Shown: piece by piece, positions 33,328 through 40,848 of the stretch | How the letters are laid out: each line of letters begins with the position of its first letter | Numbering within the stretch: position 1 is the first letter of the stretch | Origin: Lachnospiraceae bacterium | GTDB lineage: Bacteria > Bacillota > Clostridia > Lachnospirales > Lachnospiraceae | Assembly: GCA_021201665.1 (NCBI GenBank) | Contig: JAJQEO010000107.1 | Span: 1-54,415, forward strand | DNA length: 54,415 nt | Direction of reading: 5' to 3' | Program-made: the position numbers and the translations under genes | The notes under the pieces: model-generated | The model's database searches: none | The model's input: the letters and a program-made list of their open reading frames with translations, nothing else | Told to the model about the DNA's origin: nothing

Positions 33328-35691
33328 TTAGCCAAAGTAATAGTTTCCGCCGCCGATCTGCTCGGAGCCTTCCGTGTAGTAACTGCGGAAGCTTGTGTGG
33401 GAATGGTTCCGGATTCCATTTCCCAGGCAGTCGCTGACCGCCTGTTTGACATAATCAGGCACGTTTCCTCCAAGATACCGCTGCCAATATGAATCTATGC
33501 TGTAACAGAACTGCCCGGAGGCGGTCAGCTGTTCGTAGGCATTGCTTCCCAGATGTGACCACTGTGCGCTGTCCACACGGTTCATCGCTGTGCTGATCAC
33601 CGCAAGCGCGCCGGCATAACTGCCTCCATCCTCCTGGCAGACAATTGCCCAGATGATTTCCATCTGTTCCTCAGTGTAATCGGTATTATCGGTACTGTTT
33701 CCGGATGTTGTCCCGGTCAGCACCCGGCGCACCACATACTGCCTTCCGTCCGATCCTACACTGGACATGCACACTCCCCGGCTCACCGAATTATGAACCA
33801 TCATTCCATCCCCGGCGTAGATGCCAACATGACTGCTGTTCCCGGACTGTACCCGTCCGTCATAAAAGAGGACGATATCTCCCGGCATAGCATCACTTAA
33901 ACCACCTTCGACTTCGGTTCCGATATCTTCCATCGCTGTCGTTGTCCATCCGATCTCAATCCCAAAATGGCTGAATACCCCATGGACAAAAGCACTGCAG
34001 TCCGAGTAGTCCTGCCAGTCAGTAGCGGAATCCCGCCCGGCACCATAAGCATACTGGGTAATTCCGATCCACGACTGCGCGTACTCAACGATCTCGCTGC
34101 CGGACGCAGAATACATGGTACTGTTTTCCTCCTCTTTCCCCGCAAGGCTTCCGAACAGGGCAGCAAAAAACGAGACTAAAAAAAGGAGCAGCAAAAGCAC
34201 TCCTCCGAACATAGCGGCATATTTTCCAATTCCAGACAGTGCCTCTGTCAGCTTCTTCTGGACTTGTATTTTTATCTGCGCTGTCTTCACCCGGATCGGC
34301 AGTGCCACCACCCGGACGGCATTTGCTGCAGTCTCCCTTTCCAGTTCTGCCTGCTCGATCATTTCTGTCCGCTGCATCTTCTTAACAGATTCTCGTTTCC
34401 TGGCATCCTTATCAAGCAGGCTACCAAGCTCCCTCGCAAACAACTTTTTCTTCGCGGCGGATTCTTTTCTGGCCTCCCTCCCGGCTCTATGTTCCAGGGT
34501 CCTTATCCTGCGCTTTGCTTTCTCCGGATTCGGCGTGTAAAAAATATCATGATACTCTTTTTCTATCCCTTTTTTACGGATGCTTTCGGAAACTGCGTAG
34601 CGGTGTCCCTGCGTGCCTCCTGCAAGCCTGTCCAGCTCTTTCCTGAGAACCAGTCCCCTGTTGCCTGATGCAATATCATCCTGCCTGGCAAGATACATCT
34701 TTTTTAAACGGATTCCCTGCGCTGCTGGTTCCCCTGAAACTTTCCCTGAAACCGATGTTTGCTTCTGATATGCTTTTACGATGACAGGTCCCGCCCTCTT
34801 TTCTTCCCGGAAAGCCATCTGCGCCCGGTTCCGGCGTACCGTTTCGAGTGTTTCTTTGGAAATGCGCGGATTCACATAAACATATCTCCGGTTATCATCG
34901 GCCTTTCGGATTCGCCTTGTATCAGCCAAAGCCCGGATTTCTCCCCGCTTCATTCCAATAGAAAATTGCTGCCTCTTTTGCTTTGTCTGATCTGAAGACT
35001 CATCATAAACCCGTCCGGATTGCTCTAACAGACGATTCTTATCCTGAGAGGCACCCTTTGACCCCAAAGATGGTGAGCTCCGTTTAAAATTTTGATCTGC
35101 CAGACCAACGTTTTCGCGCTGTCCTGCCAGTCTGACATTCCTCGTCCGACCTGCCTGAATAACAGGCGCAGCATCATCCATCCGTCTGTTCCGGTTTTTT
35201 AAATCAGTTCTGTCCGCCCGGATGTCCTGTGGTTGATTTTTCAGTCGGCTCCCTGTTGGATTGCTTCGCCTCCTTTGCGTTGTTTCTGGTATCCGGTATG
35301 CGCTGCCCACATCCCTGCGTTCCTGGGGGACTGTCCTGGATGTTGTCCCACTTTCCTGATAACGCATCCGCCGCTCGACTTTTTTCTCTACCGCTGCCAG
35401 TATTTGTGCCTGTTCCCGGCTGCTGTAGCTCTTCCATTGCTTTCTTTGCTCCCGCGAAAGATACGATAATGCCATCCTGCTTTCCTGCGGAAGGGACATA
35501 TCCCTGGCAGTGTTTCTTACATATCCGACCGTTTTTTCAACCGTTTCCCCGGTTGTTTTCGCTCCGGCATTTCCAAACCGCATTGATGCAGATGCTCCCC
35601 GCTGAATCCATGCCGCATTTTCGCCGGCGGCACGCAGACTGACGTCCCTGGTATCAATGTCCCTCGTTTCTTCCTTTTGTCTGATCTCCAT
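33328..35691 (-). CDS. CD1108-type bifunctional cell-wall hydrolase (NlpC/P60 plus SleB-like)
   Basis: A 787-residue protein: a basic cytosolic region of about 480 residues, one membrane segment (about 487-517), then an NlpC/P60 endopeptidase and a SleB/Hydrolase_2-type domain. The peptidase has the catalytic Cys in DCSAF (about 562) and His in SSHVGIYAG (about 618). The last domain (IWAIVCQEDGGSYAGALAVISTAMNRV..GQFCYSI..NHSHTSFRSYY) resembles spore cortex or wall hydrolases. The protein would cut peptidoglycan to make room for the channel. The start ATG follows AGGTGGTGAC. It lies 37 bp after VirB4. Confidence 0.9.
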   Translation of the reverse strand: MEIRQKEETRDIDTRDVSLRAAGENAAWIQRGASASMRFGNAGAKTTGETVEKTVGYVRNTARDMSLPQESRMALSYLSREQRKQWKSYSSREQAQILAAVEKKVERRMRYQESGTTSRTVPQERRDVGSAYRIPETTQRRRSNPTGSRLKNQPQDIRADRTDLKNRNRRMDDAAPVIQAGRTRNVRLAGQRENVGLADQNFKRSSPSLGSKGASQDKNRLLEQSGRVYDESSDQTKQKRQQFSIGMKRGEIRALADTRRIRKADDNRRYVYVNPRISKETLETVRRNRAQMAFREEKRAGPVIVKAYQKQTSVSGKVSGEPAAQGIRLKKMYLARQDDIASGNRGLVLRKELDRLAGGTQGHRYAVSESIRKKGIEKEYHDIFYTPNPEKAKRRIRTLEHRAGREARKESAAKKKLFARELGSLLDKDARKRESVKKMQRTEMIEQAELERETAANAVRVVALPIRVKTAQIKIQVQKKLTEALSGIGKYAAMFGGVLLLLLFLVSFFAALFGSLAGKEEENSTMYSASGSEIVEYAQSWIGITQYAYGAGRDSATDWQDYSDCSAFVHGVFSHFGIEIGWTTTAMEDIGTEVEGGLSDAMPGDIVLFYDGRVQSGNSSHVGIYAGDGMMVHNSVSRGVCMSSVGSDGRQYVVRRVLTGTTSGNSTDNTDYTEEQMEIIWAIVCQEDGGSYAGALAVISTAMNRVDSAQWSHLGSNAYEQLTASGQFCYSIDSYWQRYLGGNVPDYVKQAVSDCLGNGIRNHSHTSFRSYYTEGSEQIGGGNYYFG

Positions 35692-35728
35692 CTGTCACCA
35701 CCTTCCACGAAGCATCACCGCAGATCAT

Positions 35729-38218
35729 TCATTCTCCCAGGTAAACCGCCTCCTTTTCTGTCGGGGCATCCCGAATACTTTCCTTTACATTTTCGGGCAA
35801 ATTCTGGACTGCATTTTTCAGCACTTTTTGCTTTCCACGCTTCGTTTTCTGAATTTCGTGGAAGTTCGTATTGGTAAGAGCATATATATTGGATGTCTTT
35901 GGCAGGCGTGCGTCCAGGCAAAGGAACGTTCCGCCGCCGAATTTCAGCAGGCCGCAGCCAGGCGGCGTGTTCTGCACGTATTCCAGCAGGTTGTCGGATA
36001 TCCGCAACGTGTTCCGCAGGATTTCCATTTCAATCTCTGACTGGTTAAAAAAGGCGATGTATTCACTATTGCAAAGCATCGTCTCAATCGTTTTTAATGC
36101 CAGACAGTCCGCGATATTCTGCGTGATTGCTGTGCAGATGCCACCCAGCTTTCGGACTTCCTTCCAGATTTTTTCAAAAAAATTCGCGGTATATTGGTGC
36201 GCTGTCATGTTATGGAATTCATCAACATAAAGCCAGGTTGCCCTTCCTTTTACCGCATTTCGGGCAATCCGGGCGCGGATACCCTCCAGCATGATCAGCA
36301 TTCCAATGCCGCTCTGTTCTTCGCCCAGGTCCGCAATTCCATAAACCGTAAGGCGGTTCCTGACATTCACATTCGTTGGCTTCGAGAACATATCCAGGGC
36401 GCCGCTGACGAAGATTTCCAGATCAAGTCTCAGTTCATGCGCTACCAATTCATCCTGTTCTCCAAGTTCGTTATAAAAGTCAACCAAAGTCGGTGCTGCG
36501 CCTCGTCTTCCCCGTTTTTTCAAAATCGGTTCATAAACCCGTTTAACGCACCGCCCGATCAGGGAACGTTCCTGTCCGCTAATCTCCCCTTTGATCTGCA
36601 TGTACAGGCTGCACATCAGCTGCGTTTTATCTACAAGGAATTTATCTACCTCCATAAATTCCAGAGTATCGGTATCAAGCGGATTGATATAATTCCCGGC
36701 TCCGGAGCCAAACTCCACGTACTGGCCGCCGAGGTATTCCGTGATACCTTTGTACTCGTTCTGGGGATCGATAATGATGATGTCGTCATCCAGGCGCAGA
36801 AACACTTCGGTAATCTCGATTTTCGCGAACAGGCTTTTGCCAGACCCAGTCGTTCCCAAAATAAATCCGTTCCCATTTTTCAGTCGCTTTCGGTCTCCGA
36901 CCAGCACATTTTTCGATACCTGATTCACGCCGTAAAACTGGCCGCCCGGATGATACAGCTCATGCACAACAAACGGTGTCACTGCGGCAAGCGGCTGTGT
37001 AAACAGCGGCCTCATGCTATCCGTACAGAATCTTGCCCCGGTAGGCAGTGCCGTGTTTAACGCATCGATCTGGTTCCAACGCGCCGGTTGGAACACAAAC
37101 CCCTCACTCTCTGCAGTCTGACAGAACGCCACCGCATCATTTTCCAATCCGGTAAGGCTGTCAGCGGTCAGGATCGCGTAAACCCCCACATAAAACATCT
37201 TCTCGTCATTCTCATTCAGGATGTCCATGTAGGATTCCAATTCTTCTTTCTCCCTGCGCCGTTCATAGGTGATGTCTGATGACCACGCCCGCGCATTGTT
37301 CCTCGCCTCCTGCTGTTTCTCAATCGCACGGCTGTTCTGCAGATACAGATCGTCCAGTGTTTTCCGGGTCACTTCCTGCGGGATTGCCGCCGCGTCAATC
37401 GTCAGAATCACATGCTGTGAACCGCCCATCAGCTTCTGAACCACTGAGGTATCCACCGTATTCGGCCACTTTGGCAGATACAGTGCCCGGACATACCGCC
37501 CGTCAATCTGCAGAGACATCCCATCAAATTTCCCATATTCATCCTGGCACTGGCGTATGGACATCGGGGAAATGTAGCTTTTCCAGTCCCGCTTTCTTTT
37601 TAGCGACCGCTTAAAATCAAAGTGGTATTCCGCTTCGCTCCCCAGGTTATAAAAAGCATAGAGATAGCGGAGCCGTTCTGCAGCATTCAATGGGATCAGG
37701 GCAGACCTCATCCGGCCAAAGCAGAGCATCAGATTCGCTTCCATGGAGTGGAAATAGTCCCTTGCCTGCCCCACGTTTTCCCGCCTGCAGCTGATAATAA
37801 AAATCCGCACCTGGTCAATCCCGGCACGGCCTTTCACCAGGGAATCCTCGATATGGCTGTTCAGCGAATCTACCAGTTCTTTAAACTGCTTGTCCTTGCA
37901 GCGTAGAAAAACTTCCCGCCGAACCTGCCCCATATCACGGTTGTTATTCATGATACTGATCTTAAACGAGACATTCAGGCTGTTCAGCATCCCGCAGTAG
38001 AGCTTCAGAAAATCCTCCTTCTCGTAATCGTCCATTGTCGCGAAATTGGCATCTTCAAACAGGTACGCCCGGTCATACAGCTTCTTTACACCGTCCGGCT
38101 TCTTTTCCAGTTCAAAAATGCCATCCTCGCTGATCCGGTAAATGGGGATAAGCTCCTGCACATATTTTGGCGTTTTAAAAAGCTTCTCCGTCTTTACCTT
38201 ACAATCTGCCATTTTCAT
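35729..38218 (-). CDS. VirB4-like T4SS ATPase
   Basis: An 829-residue cytosolic ATPase. Walker A is GTTGSGKSLF at about residues 453-462 and Walker B is ATWLYVDEFHNMT near 658-670. Between them lies GQVRREVFLRCKDKQ-type N-terminal sequence and the typical INPLDTDTLEF region. VirB4 proteins energise channel assembly and DNA transfer at the inner face of the membrane. It overlaps the PrgI-like gene by 4 bp (ATGA), so translation is coupled. In this ICE it is the central motor beside the coupling protein. Confidence 0.95.
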   Translation of the reverse strand: MKMADCKVKTEKLFKTPKYVQELIPIYRISEDGIFELEKKPDGVKKLYDRAYLFEDANFATMDDYEKEDFLKLYCGMLNSLNVSFKISIMNNNRDMGQVRREVFLRCKDKQFKELVDSLNSHIEDSLVKGRAGIDQVRIFIISCRRENVGQARDYFHSMEANLMLCFGRMRSALIPLNAAERLRYLYAFYNLGSEAEYHFDFKRSLKRKRDWKSYISPMSIRQCQDEYGKFDGMSLQIDGRYVRALYLPKWPNTVDTSVVQKLMGGSQHVILTIDAAAIPQEVTRKTLDDLYLQNSRAIEKQQEARNNARAWSSDITYERRREKEELESYMDILNENDEKMFYVGVYAILTADSLTGLENDAVAFCQTAESEGFVFQPARWNQIDALNTALPTGARFCTDSMRPLFTQPLAAVTPFVVHELYHPGGQFYGVNQVSKNVLVGDRKRLKNGNGFILGTTGSGKSLFAKIEITEVFLRLDDDIIIIDPQNEYKGITEYLGGQYVEFGSGAGNYINPLDTDTLEFMEVDKFLVDKTQLMCSLYMQIKGEISGQERSLIGRCVKRVYEPILKKRGRRGAAPTLVDFYNELGEQDELVAHELRLDLEIFVSGALDMFSKPTNVNVRNRLTVYGIADLGEEQSGIGMLIMLEGIRARIARNAVKGRATWLYVDEFHNMTAHQYTANFFEKIWKEVRKLGGICTAITQNIADCLALKTIETMLCNSEYIAFFNQSEIEMEILRNTLRISDNLLEYVQNTPPGCGLLKFGGGTFLCLDARLPKTSNIYALTNTNFHEIQKTKRGKQKVLKNAVQNLPENVKESIRDAPTEKEAVYLGE

Positions 38219-38802
38219 GTTTGCTCCATCACCCCGGTTTCATCATTTGCTACCTGTAATTCAGCACTACACCCCTCGTAATTTTGCGGTTGCTCCTGCA
38301 CCAGGCTGTAGGCTTCATCCTCATAAGGTGCAAGCAGTTTTTTTCTATCCTTCCGTTTCATTCGGTGTGCCTGCACCCCGTAAGTAACGATCTCCTCTTC
38401 TTCCGCAGTTGCTTCCTTTATATCCTGCCGTTCCTGTCCCAGACATTCTTCGTCTGTCATATAACTCTCCTCCCAATCTTCCGGTCCTGATTTCGCGCAG
38501 CCAAAAACCATAGGGCGGTAACGGTATAAAGCTGTCTGCGTTACCTCCCGCCGTCTTTTCAGATACTCAAGCGGTGGCATCCCATCAATTTTCAGGAATC
38601 CAGCAGCCGCAAAAGGCAACGCGACCGGAAACACCAGATACAGCGAAATCGTCTGCGGCAATCCCAGCACACTGTTGCAGAGAAAATAACATCCTATACC
38701 GACAGCCAGTGTCAACACGCACATCGTCGTCTGCCTCAATGTCATCCCTTTAAAAAAATCATCTTTGTAATCATCTATGTCCTTGTTTACTGGTATCTGC
38801 AT
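38215..38802 (-). CDS. PrgI-like T4SS membrane protein
   Basis: A 195-residue protein with two membrane segments at about residues 23-48 (TTMCVLTLAVGIGCYFLCNSVLG) and 52-73 (TISLYLVFPVALPFAAAGFLKI), then a hydrophilic tail. The start MQIPVNKDIDDYKDDFFKGMTLRQT is typical of the PrgI family, VirB3-like partners of VirB4. Its stop overlaps the VirB4 start. The start follows GGGGAGC. Confidence 0.88.
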   Translation of the reverse strand: MQIPVNKDIDDYKDDFFKGMTLRQTTMCVLTLAVGIGCYFLCNSVLGLPQTISLYLVFPVALPFAAAGFLKIDGMPPLEYLKRRREVTQTALYRYRPMVFGCAKSGPEDWEESYMTDEECLGQERQDIKEATAEEEEIVTYGVQAHRMKRKDRKKLLAPYEDEAYSLVQEQPQNYEGCSAELQVANDETGVMEQT

Positions 38803-38863
38803 ATGCTCCCCCTACGTTTCAATACAGTCAGACAGGGCGATTTTTGCCCCTACTCGCCTGCGC

Positions 38864-38953
38864 GAGCCAGGTGCTTTGCCATAAGGATTGCCGATGCAGT
38901 CGGCGGATTCCTTATGGCGTGGGCTTTATCCGCAAAACTTCCTTTCCTGGCTC
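38864..38953. repeat. 90-bp IR-bounded palindromic element
   Basis: Bounded by perfect 8-bp inverted ends, GAGCCAGG and CCTGGCTC. A nested stem at 38878-38918 (GCCATAAGGA and TCCTTATGGC, with an inner GCCGA/TCGGC) gives a long hairpin. It sits in the PrgI leader between a terminator and the gene. It is a likely non-autonomous repeat or structured leader. The 38803-39019 stretch holds no gene. Confidence 0.55.
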
Positions 38954-38960
38954 TGCACAT

Positions 38961-38989
38961 AAAAAAAAGCAGAGATACAATTTCTCTGC
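38961..38989 (-). terminator. Intrinsic terminator upstream of the PrgI-like gene
   Basis: The minus strand reads GCAGAGA, a 7-nt loop, TCTCTGC and then eight T residues. It would stop readthrough from the toxin or TrbL side, so PrgI-VirB4 may need its own promoter or antitermination. Confidence 0.8.
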
Positions 38990-39019
38990 CTGATTTTCGA
39001 TCAAATCAAAAAATTTCTA

Positions 39020-39048
39020 TTGAATTATCTGCTGCTAAATGGTATATT
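39020..39048 (+). promoter_or_regulatory. Promoter of the antisense RNA
   Basis: On the plus strand, TTGAAT (39020-39025), a 17-bp spacer and TATATT (39043-39048). The start would be near 39055, just before the first hairpin of the antitoxin RNA. Confidence 0.7.
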
Positions 39049-39054
39049 ATGTGT

Positions 39055-39160
39055 AAGGAAAAGCACCCACTCCAAGGTGGATGCCCCCGAAAAGGTTAAA
39101 TCATACCTCTCAGAGAGAGGTGCCCATTCCGTTGGCAGACGGGATGGGCATTATTTATTT
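39055..39160 (+). ncRNA. RatA-like antisense antitoxin RNA
   Basis: About 105 nt, transcribed against the toxin 3' end. It has a stem at 39063-39084, a short ACCTCTC/GAGAGGT stem near 39105-39121, and a strong terminator stem TGCCCATTCCGT / ACGGGATGGGCA at 39121-39150 followed by TTATTTATTT. It overlaps the toxin stop codon and 3' UTR. This matches the convergent layout of TxpA/RatA and BsrG/SR4 type I systems. Confidence 0.65.
39057..39084 (-). terminator. Terminator of the toxin mRNA
   Basis: On the minus strand the stem GCATCCAC / GTGGGTGC (one G-U pair) is followed by TTTTCC. It lies about 70 nt past the toxin stop and within the antisense RNA region, so the two RNAs overlap by about 100 nt. 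Confidence 0.65.
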
Positions 39161-39270
39161 CTCTTGCTCCTCTTATCGAGAAAGACAAGCAACGCTATTA
39201 ACAAGCCTCCAAAGGATACCAATAAACCCAGTATCCCAAGTACGACCATTACGATCTCATAAGCTGTCAT
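39151..39270 (-). CDS. Holin-like type I toxin, TxpA family
   Basis: A 39-residue peptide: MTAYEIVMVVLGILG, a long hydrophobic stretch, LVFLDKRSKRNK. The Met-x-x-Tyr-Glu start, a single membrane-spanning helix and a basic tail are hallmarks of the putative holin-like toxins (TxpA/BsrG type), which damage the membrane. An excellent site (GGGAGGTGG) lies 8 nt before the ATG. The gene sits between the TrbL-like and PrgI-like genes with its own promoter (39365-39393). The plus-strand antisense RNA covers its 3' end. It probably stabilises the ICE. Confidence 0.8.
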   Translation of the reverse strand: MTAYEIVMVVLGILGLLVSFGGLLIALLVFLDKRSKRNK

Positions 39271-39364
39271 ACACGCCACCTCCCTTCCTATGTAATCATT
39301 GGCTCGGGAGGCTACCACACCCTGTCATGGGTACTTTCCACGCAGCTTTCGCCACGCATCAAAG

Positions 39365-39393
39365 ATAATATCATTTTTTATTTCGGGCTGCAA
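39365..39393 (-). promoter_or_regulatory. Toxin promoter
   Basis: On the minus strand, TTGCAG (39388-39393), a 17-bp spacer and TATTAT (39365-39370). The leader to the toxin ATG would be about 90 nt. Confidence 0.6.
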
Positions 39394-39427
39394 CTGCTAT
39401 TTTCCATTTCCGAAAAGCTATTTGCGG

Positions 39428-40327
39428 TCACCCCAGCCCCAGGCACCGCCGCACTACCGTATCCGCTCCTTTCACACAGGCACAGGCGGTTATCATTGGC
39501 AGGCAGTATTCGCAGATTCCAAGCACGACACCCACCACTCCGTCAACACTTCCAAATGCCGAAGTATCCTGGAACAGCCCATAGCTGATATCAATCGCAA
39601 GGATAATCACTACCGCCTCCAGACAATAACCGACATATGTCCTCAGCCACGCTATCCCGGACTGGGAAAATTCGCGTCCACCAGCAAATCCGGCAAACGC
39701 GACCGGAGCGAAGGGAATACACAGCAACATTTTAAAAAGCCGCGACATGACTGATAAAATCAGCTGGATTGCACATACAATAATCACCAGTCCGCCAATC
39801 ACGCCGCCAAACATTGCCACAAGCCCATAGGCTAACCAAGTGCCGCCGTCCGCATCAGAACTGTCCAGTTCATCTTTCATTTCATCGAAAAGCCCGTCTG
39901 CCTCATTCGTTTCTACTTCCGCCGTGATAGATGTCGCCAATGCGGTCGCGCACCGCGTAATCCCTGACGCAAGCGTCAGGGAATTGACAATCAACGACGC
40001 GGTTATCACATATCGGACGAAAAACCGGAACATGCTTTCCAACGTGAAATTTGTCCTTATGTCGATGCTCTCGTTCAGCCAGCCCAGCACAAAAAACAGG
40101 ACGGCCAGAGCCGCAGCGACCGAAAGCATAATACTGTAAATGCTCCCGGTCACGGTATCCCACGCGTTTGTGACGCTCATTGGATCTTTTTGTGCGTACT
40201 GGACAGCGATGCTTCCGCTGCCTTTCCAGACATTGTACCCGGCACTTAACATCCACTCCCCGACATTCACCATGGAGCTTCCGAAACTTTCAAAAGCAGA
40301 GTCAATGGCATTGCTTATCAGTCCCAT
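39428..40327 (-). CDS. TrbL/VirB6-like T4SS membrane protein
   Basis: A 299-residue protein with several membrane segments: about 68-92 (IYSIMLSVAAALAVLFFVLGWL), about 115-135 (YVITASLIVNSLTLASGI), about 168-220 and 245-290. It resembles the TrbL/VirB6-like channel proteins of Clostridial ICEs. The start follows GAGGGGAGG. It lies downstream of the pilin-like gene by 40 bp and upstream of the toxin module, so the module splits the T4SS genes. Confidence 0.85.
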   Translation of the reverse strand: MGLISNAIDSAFESFGSSMVNVGEWMLSAGYNVWKGSGSIAVQYAQKDPMSVTNAWDTVTGSIYSIMLSVAAALAVLFFVLGWLNESIDIRTNFTLESMFRFFVRYVITASLIVNSLTLASGITRCATALATSITAEVETNEADGLFDEMKDELDSSDADGGTWLAYGLVAMFGGVIGGLVIIVCAIQLILSVMSRLFKMLLCIPFAPVAFAGFAGGREFSQSGIAWLRTYVGYCLEAVVIILAIDISYGLFQDTSAFGSVDGVVGVVLGICEYCLPMITACACVKGADTVVRRCLGLG

Positions 40328-40367
40328 ATTCCCTGGCCTCCCCTCTTACTGGAATACCGAATGTCCA

Positions 40368-40700
40368 TCAGGAAACTCCCAGCATAGACATCAGGGTACC
40401 GGCTCCGACCATAATCAGCCCTGCGATAATTCTTTTCAGCGCAGAAGTCTGCTGCGTACCGTCATGGGACTGGTAACCGTTGGCAAACTCAAAAACGCCC
40501 CATGCTGTGACAATCACCCCTGCAGCCTGGATAATCGACAGGACAAAGGTACTCAGGCTGTTGATCTGCGACACTACATCGCTCGCATAGGCTGTTGACC
40601 GGATTGTCAGCACAGCCAGCGGCACAGCAGCCATAATCTGTTTGCAGCCGTTTCTTATATCACGGCTGAACTTCTGCAGCCGCTTTTTATCTTTTATCAA
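40368..40700 (-). CDS. Maff2/VirB2-like pilin-type protein
   Basis: A 110-residue protein with TTG start and GAGGGG site 7 nt upstream. A basic N-terminus is followed by hydrophobic segments (IMAAVPLAVLTIRSTAYA with a possible signal cleavage; FVLSIIQAAGVIVTAWGVFEFANGYQ; RIIAGLIMVGAGTLMSMLGV). This is the pattern of the Maff2 family, small VirB2/TrbC-like subunits of the ICE secretion system. Confidence 0.85.
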   Translation of the reverse strand: MIKDKKRLQKFSRDIRNGCKQIMAAVPLAVLTIRSTAYASDVVSQINSLSTFVLSIIQAAGVIVTAWGVFEFANGYQSHDGTQQTSALKRIIAGLIMVGAGTLMSMLGVS

Positions 40701-40771
40701 ATAAATCCCCTCTTCCGTTATGAAGGCAAATTTTTTCTTTCAAAATGTGCCTTTCTACCATTGATGCAATC

Positions 40772-40800
40772 GGGCAGGGAAAGCCATTCTCCCCCTGCCC
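40772..40800. other. Hairpin between adhesin and pilin genes
   Basis: A perfect 8-bp stem GGGCAGGG / CCCTGCCC with a 13-nt loop in the 148-bp gap. It has no clear T-run on the minus strand, so it is a weak terminator or processing site that could reduce readthrough from the adhesin into the T4SS genes. Confidence 0.45.
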
Positions 40801-40848
40801 TTTGTGTCATTCAACAATCACAATGACCGTCTTTTTAAAAACCTTTTC

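Noticed and set aside
33120..33473. 117-codon minus-strand frame through the palindromic element
   Set aside because: It overlaps the NlpC/P60 gene in another frame and continues through the inverted repeat element, with no ribosome binding site.
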